Positions 1-4,996 of a stretch of 5,432 nt of DNA are shown here, one piece after another. The notes beneath the pieces were generated by a model, which had not been told where the DNA came from, did not search any database, and saw nothing but the letters and a program-made list of their open reading frames with translations. A program made the position numbers and the translations under genes. The stretch covers positions 1-5,432 of the forward strand of contig JAHEEB010000360.1 of the NCBI GenBank assembly GCA_024640925.1. The letters are read 5' to 3'. The first letter of the stretch is position 1. Each line of letters begins with the position of its first letter. This DNA comes from Bacteroidota bacterium. GTDB lineage: Bacteria; Bacteroidota; Bacteroidia; Bacteroidales; UBA10428.

Positions 1-831
1 GGCGAAATTGTCGATATTAACTACACAAGAGGAGCGCAAATGATTCGTAGCGAAAATACTTTCCTTGTGGGCTATGTAATATTCGACAAAGTAGAAGGCA
101 AAGCCGAGGTTGATGTGGTGGAAGAAGCCGCCGCCATATTAAAGAAGAAAATTGATTCAGGTGAAATTAAATTACAACCCGGAGTTTCTTACAAATTTGC
201 CGGAAATTACGAACAGCAGTTAAGGGCAACCAAAAGGCTTGCAATTGTAATACCTATAAGCCTTTTAATGATATTCCTGTTATTGTTCTTTCAATTCAAA
301 ACAGTGACAGCTTCATTTATACATTTCTCAGGTGTTTTTGTAGCTTTTGCGGGTGGTTTCATGATGTTGTGGCTTTACGGTCAGGATTGGTTCTTAAACT
401 TTGCCGTTGCCGGAATTAACTTGCGTGATTTATTCCAAATGCACCCCATAAACCTTAGTGTTGCCATCTGGGTAGGGTTCATTGCCCTGTTTGGCATTGC
501 CACTAACGATGGGGTAATTATGGGTACATACATTCATCAGGTATTTGAAGAAAAGAAACCCGCCACCGTTCACGAGGTACGTGAAGCGGTTATTTCCGCA
601 GGGCGGAAACGTGTACGCCCTGCCATGATGACAACTGCCGTTGCCGTTATAGCCTTGCTGCCTGTTCTTTCTTCAAATGGTAAAGGTTCAGATATTATGA
701 TTCCAATGGCTATTCCCATGTTTGGAGGTATGGTTATTCAGGTAATGACTGTTTTTGTTGTACCAATTTTTCAGTCGATGTGGAGGGAATTTTCTTTGAG
801 ATACAATAGAAGTACCATAGAATTACAATAG
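1..831 (+). CDS. cusA: CusA/CzcA-family heavy-metal RND efflux pump, C-terminal part (5' truncated by window)
   Basis: The frame is open from base 1 to the TAG at 829-831 (276 residues), so this is the C-terminal quarter of a protein of about 1,000+ residues. It is the inner-membrane proton-driven pump of a copper/silver-type efflux system. Visible landmarks follow E. coli CusA in order: a periplasmic porter segment (GYVIFD near residue 24), the GNYEQQLRA motif (69-77), a TM helix at about 80-98, further TM helices at about 105-126 and 150-178, RVRPAMMTT (204-212), then GSDIMIPMAIPMFGGM and the last TM helix (229-257). The segment between the second and third helices (about 127-149) is longer than in E. 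coli CusA, as I recall for Bacteroidota homologues. Positions aligning with E. coli CusA E939 and K984 are N169 (followed by D170) and A208. Residues 268-276 are encoded by an 11-bp tandem repeat. Metal specificity (Cu/Ag rather than Co/Zn/Cd) is inferred from the adaptor and family resemblance. Confidence 0.93.
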   Translation, partial: GEIVDINYTRGAQMIRSENTFLVGYVIFDKVEGKAEVDVVEEAAAILKKKIDSGEIKLQPGVSYKFAGNYEQQLRATKRLAIVIPISLLMIFLLLFFQFKTVTASFIHFSGVFVAFAGGFMMLWLYGQDWFLNFAVAGINLRDLFQMHPINLSVAIWVGFIALFGIATNDGVIMGTYIHQVFEEKKPATVHEVREAVISAGRKRVRPAMMTTAVAVIALLPVLSSNGKGSDIMIPMAIPMFGGMVIQVMTVFVVPIFQSMWREFSLRYNRSTIELQ

Positions 832-899
832 AATTACAATAGAATTACAATTGAAATAATAAAGAGATACAATTGAGTAAAATAGAAATATGATAGAAA
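801..899 (+). repeat. 11-bp degenerate tandem array, forward orientation (9 units)
   Basis: Units start at 801, 812, 823, 834, 845, 856, 867, 878 and 889. The best copies are ATACAATAGAA (801), TTACAATAGAA (823 and 834, identical), TTACAATTGAA (845) and ATACAATTGAG (867); the unit at 856 is the most divergent. The array begins inside cusA, encodes its last nine residues and supplies its TAG stop. The period is close to one helical turn, so the A-tracts are roughly phased. Confidence 0.85.
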
Positions 900-921
900 A
901 AAGAAATATATGTAGATTTAA

Positions 922-1020
922 TTCTATTGTATATCAACAGTATTTCAGTCGTATATCAAAGTAAATCATGTATCTCGACTGTATTTCAACGTACTTCAAA
1001 GTATATAAGTAATAGTTCAA
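922..1020 (-). repeat. 10-11 bp degenerate repeat array, inverted orientation
   Basis: Read on the plus strand, the units resemble GTATTTCAAC: copies begin near 929, 940, 951, 961, 970, 981, 991 and 1001, with 9-11 bp spacing. The reverse complement of the core (TTGAAATAC) matches the units at 845-877 and 2841-2930. The 11 bases at 922-932 are the exact reverse complement of 801-811, and 980-989 is the exact reverse complement of 2843-2852. The array ends ten bases before the four-helix-bundle start codon. Confidence 0.7.
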
Positions 1021-1030
1021 AAATAAAATT

Positions 1031-1426
1031 ATGGCAAAGAAAAACTTTATTACAATTAAAGACTTACAAGTATATCAGCTGGCCCGAAAACTTTCGACTA
1101 TTGCCTGGGATATTTATTCAAAAATGAATTTTGAAGATAAAAAACATATTGGAGACCAATTTATTCGGTCAACAGATTCAATAGGAGCTAATATTGCAGA
1201 AGGTTATGCCCGGTTTCATTTTTTGGATAAGGTTAGATTTTACTACAATGCCAGAGCTTCACAATCTGAATCTACTGACCATTGGCTCGAATTATTGCTT
1301 GAACGTAATAAAATAAACCAATTAACATTCGATGATTATAAAACGATATCAAAAGACCTTCAGGTAAAGCTTAACAACTTTATAAAACGCACAAAAGATG
1401 AAAATGAAAATAAAACATTGGCTTAG
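1031..1426 (+). CDS. four-helix-bundle protein, 23S rRNA IVP / S23 family
   Basis: A 131-residue protein with the hallmarks of the small four-helix-bundle family (Pfam 23S_rRNA_IVP type): DLQVYQLA at residues 11-18, GDQFIRSTDSIGANIAEG at 41-58 (the most conserved block) and ARASQSESTDHWLELLL at 74-90. Length is typical for the family. Members occur as ORFs in 23S rRNA intervening sequences, and the Avd accessory protein of diversity-generating retroelements shares the fold. The function of free-standing members is unknown, and nothing here points to a metal-related job. The ATG at 1031 follows an A-rich leader without a Shine-Dalgarno site. The 3' end overlaps the channel gene by 29 bp in another frame. 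Repeat arrays lie on both sides (922-1020 and 1431-1462). No reverse transcriptase or rRNA sequence is in the window. I infer an insertion between pump and channel genes, which are commonly adjacent in such operons. Confidence 0.9.
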   Translation: MAKKNFITIKDLQVYQLARKLSTIAWDIYSKMNFEDKKHIGDQFIRSTDSIGANIAEGYARFHFLDKVRFYYNARASQSESTDHWLELLLERNKINQLTFDDYKTISKDLQVKLNNFIKRTKDENENKTLA

Positions 1427-2846
1427 CTATATTTCTATTTATTTCTATTTATTTCTGTGTACATCTGCATTTTCACAGTCAGATTCATTATTTTATTACC
1501 TCGAAATATCAGCCAAAAACAATCCTGCCGTATTGCAAAAATTTAACGAATATCAAGCTGCATTACAAAAAGTACCACAGGTGGGCAGTTTGCCCGACCC
1601 AGAGTTAAATATGGGCGTTTTTCTCAGTCCTATGGAACTGGTAAGCGGAAATCAGGTGGCCGATATTCGGCTTATGCAAATGTTTCCTTGGTTTGGTGTA
1701 CTTAAAAATTCCAAAGATGAAATGAGCCTGATGGCAAAAGCAAAATACGAATCGTTCCTTGATGCCAAATTGCAGGTGTTTTACGAGGTTCAAAGTACAT
1801 GGTATAGTTTGTACAAAATTCAACAGCAAATTCGTATTTCTGAAAAAAACATTGAAATCTTGCGAACCATAGAAAGACTTACATTGGTTAAATTCAAATC
1901 AGCCTCTACAGGTGGCAGTAACACATCACCTTCCGGTGGAAATGTTTTAAATAGTAGTTCTCAAAACAGTTCTTCCGGCGCAATGGGTTCAAATAGTATG
2001 GGAGGTAGCACAAATAATAATCAATCAAATAGCAATAATCAATCGTCAATGACCGGTAGTCAGTCTTCAATGGGTTCCTCTGCCGGCAGTTCTGGATTGG
2101 CAGATATATACCGCATACAAATTGAAATTGGCGACCTTGATAACAATATTTCCTTTTTAAAAAACCAACAAAACACAATCATTGCGCGGTTCAATAGTTA
2201 CCTGAACCGACCATTAGAAACAATGGTTATGTTACCTGAAACCTTAAAACCTGATTCATTGGAATTGTCCCTTTTAGCAGTCTCTGATAGTATTCTAAGT
2301 AACAACCCTATGTTGGGTATGCTTGAGTACGAACAGCAATCTCTTGATGCCCGAAAGAAAATGGTTTCTCGAATGGGTTACCCAATGGTTGGCTTGGGTG
2401 TAAATTATTCAATTATTAATAAAAGTGATATGTCAACATCGACTATGAATGGGAAGGATATGGTTATGCCGATGGTTACGGTTACTTTACCTATCTATCG
2501 TAAGAAGTACCAGGCAATGCAAGCAGAAACCGAATTTCTGAAATCAGCGAATGAACAAGGGTATAAAGCAATTTCAAATTCATTACAAACAGAGTATTAC
2601 GAAGCAATTCAATTGTATCAGGATGCACAACAACGCATGGAACTCTATGAAAATCAAAGCCTGTTGGCCAATAAATCACTTGAAATAATGATTAAAAGTT
2701 TTTCAGCATCGGGCTCCAGTTTAAACGATATTTTACAAATCCGCCAACAGACACTCGATTATGAATTTAAACAAATAGAAGCATTGGTCGATTATAATAC
2801 GGCAATTGCCTGGTTAAAACGATTAGGAAATTTAGAAATACATTGA
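1398..2846 (+). CDS. TolC-family outer-membrane efflux channel (CusC role)
   Basis: A 482-residue outer-membrane factor that would form the trimeric exit duct for the neighbouring pump and adaptor. Residues 1-26 are a basic-hydrophobic signal peptide with probable signal peptidase I cleavage near AFSQ. The two-fold TolC-like repeat is visible: a first half with LPDPELNMG (65-73) and helices at about 106-168 and 234-270, then a second half with a Met-rich loop at about 343-358, VTVTLPIYRKK at 361-371 and the hairpin motif FSASGSSLNDILQIRQQ at 435-451. The equivalent hairpin in the first half is interrupted by a Ser/Asn/Gly/Gln/Met-rich insert (about 168-233); without it the length (about 416) is normal. 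ATG 1398 is chosen; ATG 1404 would shorten it by two residues. The start overlaps the four-helix-bundle gene. The last codon and TGA stop come from the following 10-bp repeat. Operon context implies copper/silver efflux. Confidence 0.93.
   Translation: MKMKIKHWLSYISIYFYLFLCTSAFSQSDSLFYYLEISAKNNPAVLQKFNEYQAALQKVPQVGSLPDPELNMGVFLSPMELVSGNQVADIRLMQMFPWFGVLKNSKDEMSLMAKAKYESFLDAKLQVFYEVQSTWYSLYKIQQQIRISEKNIEILRTIERLTLVKFKSASTGGSNTSPSGGNVLNSSSQNSSSGAMGSNSMGGSTNNNQSNSNNQSSMTGSQSSMGSSAGSSGLADIYRIQIEIGDLDNNISFLKNQQNTIIARFNSYLNRPLETMVMLPETLKPDSLELSLLAVSDSILSNNPMLGMLEYEQQSLDARKKMVSRMGYPMVGLGVNYSIINKSDMSTSTMNGKDMVMPMVTVTLPIYRKKYQAMQAETEFLKSANEQGYKAISNSLQTEYYEAIQLYQDAQQRMELYENQSLLANKSLEIMIKSFSASGSSLNDILQIRQQTLDYEFKQIEALVDYNTAIAWLKRLGNLEIH
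1431..1462 (-). repeat. 10-bp tandem repeat inside the channel's signal-peptide coding region
   Basis: TTCTATTTAT occurs twice in tandem (1433-1442 and 1443-1452), followed by a third, diverged unit, TTCTGTGTAC. It resembles the reverse complement of the 11-bp unit (TTCTATTGTAA), so it is probably a degenerate block of the same family in inverted orientation. It encodes the hydrophobic core of the signal peptide (roughly ISIYFYLFL). Membership in the family is an inference from a short match. Confidence 0.5.
1899..2096 (+). other. low-complexity Ser/Asn/Gly/Gln/Met-rich insert in the channel protein
   Basis: Codons 168-233 of the channel gene encode an almost pure Ser/Asn/Gly/Gln/Thr stretch with four methionines (196, 201, 218 and 225). 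It separates the helix ending LTLVKFKSAS from SSGLADIYRIQ, exactly where TolC proteins have the short turn at the periplasmic helical tip (the VGL-type motif). The reading frame is intact. It reads as an expanded flexible linker rather than a folded domain. Confidence 0.75.
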
Positions 2847-2930
2847 AATACATTGAAATACATTGAAATACATTGAAATACAATGAAATACAATGAAATA
2901 CATTGAAAAACAATGAAATACAATGAAATA
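2841..2930 (+). repeat. 10-bp tandem array between channel and adaptor genes (9 units)
   Basis: Nine consecutive 10-bp units from 2841 to 2930: four identical CATTGAAATA, then two CAATGAAATA, one CATTGAAAAA and two more CAATGAAATA; a partial unit (GAAATA) precedes at 2835. The first unit supplies the channel's last codon and TGA stop (2841-2846). The CAATG variants create ATG triplets at 2883, 2893, 2913 and 2923. The array ends seven bases before the preferred adaptor start at 2937. The core ATACATTGAA matches the arrays near cusA. Confidence 0.95.
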
Positions 2931-2936
2931 AAAATT

Positions 2937-4190
2937 ATGAAAAAGGGAATTATATTTTATATTGGAACCTTAATTATAGGAATAATCCTTGGTTGGTTAT
3001 TCTTCCATTCATCACATAAAACGGAAGTGAAACAAGAGCAATCCACAGAAGTCGGAAAAGCAACTATTTGGACGTGTGCCATGCATCCTCAGATACATGT
3101 GGATGCACCTGGCAAATGTCCAATATGCGGAATGGATTTAATTCCACTTGTCCAAAACGATGTACCTGTTGACCCTGGAGCAATTCACCTGACCAAAGAG
3201 GCAGCAGAGCTTGCCAACGTGCTTACTTCGGTAGTTTCAAAACAAATACCAATTCAAGAAGTGCGCCTGTATGGAAAAGTGCAAGCCGATGAACGTTTGT
3301 TACAAAGTCAGGTGGCACATATTCCGGGGCGAATTGACAAACTGATTGTTAACTTCACGGGTGAAATGGTAAGAAAAGGTCAAACATTGGCACTCATATA
3401 TTCCCCCGAATTAGTAACAGCCCAACAGGAATTACTTGAAACTGTCAAAACAAAGGATTCTCAGCCCGAAATTTATGAAGCATCAAAAGAAAAGCTCCGC
3501 CAATGGAAATTAACAGAATCGCAAATTACTGAAATTGAAAGTTCGGGTATTGTACAAAACAATTTTGAACTCAAATCGGATATTTCAGGTATTGTGACTG
3601 CAAGGCGGGTGAATAATGGTGACTATATTTCTCAGGGTACAGTATTATTCGATATTGCAGACCTTTCAAGCGTATGGGTTATGTTTGATGCATACGAAAG
3701 CGACCTGCCATTTCTGAACGAAGGCAATAAAATAGCCTTTACAATACAGTCTTTGCCTGGAACAAACTTTGCAGGAAATATTATTTTTATCGACCCAGTA
3801 ATTGACCCTGTTACTCGTGTATCAAAGGTTCGGGTCGAAATCAACAATCAGGCCGGAAAACTTAAACCCGAGATGTTCGCCACGGGTATTGTAAACGCTA
3901 ATCTGACAGAATATAAAAACAATTTTATTATTCCCCGTTCGGCAGTTCTGTGGACAGGCAAACGCTCCATAGTTTTTGTAAAACAGGCGGGTACAAGCGA
4001 ACCTATTTTCAAGATACGTGAAATAGAACTTGGACCTATGATGGGCAGTAGTTATGTAATAATAAGCGGACTTACTGAAGGCGAAGAAATAGTTACTGAA
4101 GGTACTTTTAGTGTTGATGCAGCGGCACAACTTGAAGGCAAACCAAGCATGATGAATCAGAATGGAATAACATCAAAAAGTCATGACTAA
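2937..4190 (+). CDS. cusB: CusB-family periplasmic adaptor with N-terminal heavy-metal-binding domain
   Basis: A 417-residue membrane-fusion protein linking the RND pump to the outer-membrane channel. Residues 5-23 are a hydrophobic anchor without a clear lipobox. Residues 44-71 form the heavy-metal-binding domain seen in many CusB proteins, with ligands Cys47, Met49, His50, Cys61, Cys64 and Met66 (pattern CxMHP then CPxCGM). Then follow the first half of the barrel-sandwich domain (about 105-153), the alpha-hairpin beginning IYSPELVTAQQELL (154-167), the second lipoyl half (about 210-240), a beta-barrel (VWVMFDAYESDLPFL, 246-260, to about 320) and a membrane-proximal domain to about 395. Cu(I)/Ag(I) binding is inferred from the motif. 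I prefer ATG 2937: the in-frame ATG at 2913 lies inside the tandem repeat and would add eight repeat-encoded residues ahead of the basic start of the anchor. It is the last gene of the operon; no extra C-terminal metal domain follows. Confidence 0.95.
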   Translation: MKKGIIFYIGTLIIGIILGWLFFHSSHKTEVKQEQSTEVGKATIWTCAMHPQIHVDAPGKCPICGMDLIPLVQNDVPVDPGAIHLTKEAAELANVLTSVVSKQIPIQEVRLYGKVQADERLLQSQVAHIPGRIDKLIVNFTGEMVRKGQTLALIYSPELVTAQQELLETVKTKDSQPEIYEASKEKLRQWKLTESQITEIESSGIVQNNFELKSDISGIVTARRVNNGDYISQGTVLFDIADLSSVWVMFDAYESDLPFLNEGNKIAFTIQSLPGTNFAGNIIFIDPVIDPVTRVSKVRVEINNQAGKLKPEMFATGIVNANLTEYKNNFIIPRSAVLWTGKRSIVFVKQAGTSEPIFKIREIELGPMMGSSYVIISGLTEGEEIVTEGTFSVDAAAQLEGKPSMMNQNGITSKSHD

Positions 4191-4475
4191 AGCAAGAGGT
4201 ACTAAATATTGAATTTCTATATTTTAGAACAATGATTTTTTCGGGGCATTGAGGCTGAATAATTTGTAATGATAGAAATCGAAAAGTTAAGAAAATATTT
4301 CTACTGTGGTTTCCAAAAAGGCATATCTGAGTAAATTGGCCACCGGGACCAAGATACAATATGGCGGTTTTTCTTTGTGAATGTTTGTGCCTTGCTGCCT
4401 TTGTGGCTTTCCTTTGCCATTTAGACCCAAAGTAAAATAAAAAACAGATTATTCTCAAGACACCTTAAAGACAGC
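4191..4475. other. gene-free stretch after the efflux operon
   Basis: No convincing coding sequence on either strand. The minus-strand reading frame across 4108-4458 runs antisense into the adaptor gene and has no recognisable motifs. A short plus-strand frame at about 4294-4380 (ending in KIQYGGFSL) is too short to call. The stretch holds a small imperfect palindrome at 4336-4352 (TTGG...CCAA) and a degenerate CTTTGTG-type repeat at 4373-4418. I see no strong intrinsic terminator for the operon. Confidence 0.6.
4373..4418. repeat. degenerate CTTTGTGGC-like short repeat
   Basis: The words CTTTGTGAATG, TTTGTGCCTTG, CTGCCTTTGTGG and CTTTCCTTTGCC follow one another at 11-12 bp spacing. Similar CTTTGTGGCTTT-type intergenic repeats are, as I recall, frequent in Bacteroidota genomes. 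The copies are too diverged to define a firm unit. Confidence 0.35.
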
Positions 4476-4674
4476 TTAGAATTGAGCCATAAAAGCTGGA
4501 TCATCACTCGAAATGTATTTTTTATCAATCATTTTTCTGGTAGTTTCTTCCGGATTTTGAGCAATCCATCCGCGTGCTTTTTGAAGGACTTTTAATTCTT
4601 TCTGGATTTTCTTTAATTTGTTGAGTAGAAGCATACAAGAAACAACAAAATTTTCCGGCAAATAAAGGATGGGT
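4476..4674 (-). pseudogene. remnant of ABC-transporter substrate-binding protein (NitT/TauT type), C-terminal fragment
   Basis: The minus strand encodes about 66 residues ending at a TAA (4476-4478). They resemble the C-terminal region of nitrate/sulfonate/taurine-type periplasmic binding proteins: LPENFVVS, then KARGWIAQNPEET (family pattern: aromatic helix, WI..NPEE) and KKYISSDDPAF. Intact proteins of this type are about 300-350 residues and usually continue about 20-40 residues past this point. Here the frame stops early, and upstream it runs into sequence antisense to the cystathionine-synthase remnant, so at least 200 N-terminal residues are missing. The ATG at 4820 in this frame is not a believable start. 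The upstream boundary is approximate. An alternative is a chance open frame, but the motif order argues against it. Confidence 0.45.
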
Positions 4675-4924
4675 ACCAATGTGTATCCTTTTTTGGCGGC
4701 TAGTGATGATGCAAAATCATTTCTCGAAAGACTTTCTATTTTTGCACTTGCCGAAAGTCTGGGTGGGGTAGAATCGTTGATTGAATTGCCCTCTGTAATG
4801 ACCCATGCATCGGTTCCCAAAGAAATCCGTTAGAAAATTGGAATTACTGACACTCATCAGGGTTTCGGTTGGCATTGAGGACAGTAAAGATTTGATTAAA
4901 GATTTAAAACAGGCTCTGGAATAA
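4642..4924 (+). pseudogene. decayed cystathionine gamma-synthase/lyase-type PLP enzyme, C-terminal fragment
   Basis: In the frame of base 4699 the plus strand reads SDDAKSFLERLSIF, ALAESLGGVESLI, LPSVMTHASVPKEIR, then TAG (4831-4833), then KIGITD. After a shift of one base at about 4852-4855 it reads LIRVSVGIEDSKDLI and KDLKQALE with TAA at 4922-4924. LAESLGGVESLI, MTHAS and LIR.SVGIED are the signature C-terminal blocks of trans-sulfuration PLP enzymes (Cys/Met metabolism family), the Arg in the last block being the substrate-carboxylate ligand. The PLP-lysine half is absent. The TAG sits where family members usually have a charged or polar residue and could be a CAG-to-TAG change. The frameshift fits loss of one CT pair. 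Before 4699 the match is weak (KFSG at about 4648-4659, then TAA at 4663). The gene cannot make an active enzyme. Synthase and lyase cannot be told apart from this part. Confidence 0.82.
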
Positions 4925-4996
4925 TATTGATAATTCATTGATTCCCAGATTGCAAAATAAGATCAAATAATTTACCGTGATTATTATATCCTTTTT

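Noticed and set aside
801..1020. CRISPR array or diversity-generating retroelement
   Set aside because: Units are 10-11 bp without spacers, and there is no Cas gene, reverse transcriptase or template/variable repeat pair in the window; only the Avd-like fold of the neighbouring protein suggests the idea.
927..1127. Plus-strand open frame of 66 codons
   Set aside because: Its first half is the AT-rich repeat array and its second half overlaps the four-helix-bundle gene in another frame; no family motif.
2913..2936. Upstream in-frame start for the adaptor
   Set aside because: It would add eight residues encoded by the tandem repeat; ATG 2937 gives a normal basic-plus-hydrophobic N-terminus. 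Not excluded.
4336..4352. Imperfect palindrome TTGG...CCAA as operon terminator or element end
   Set aside because: Only a four-base perfect stem, no adjacent T-run and no second copy to act as an element end.
4108..4458. Minus-strand open frame of 116 codons
   Set aside because: It runs antisense into the end of the adaptor gene and has a Lys/Arg/His-rich composition without recognisable domains.
4675..4820. N-terminal part of the minus-strand frame starting at ATG 4820
   Set aside because: Antisense to the plus-strand pseudogene; only the part below about 4674 resembles a binding protein.
4717..4938. Minus-strand open frame of 73 codons
   Set aside because: It is antisense to the clear cystathionine-synthase-type blocks on the plus strand and shows no motif of its own.
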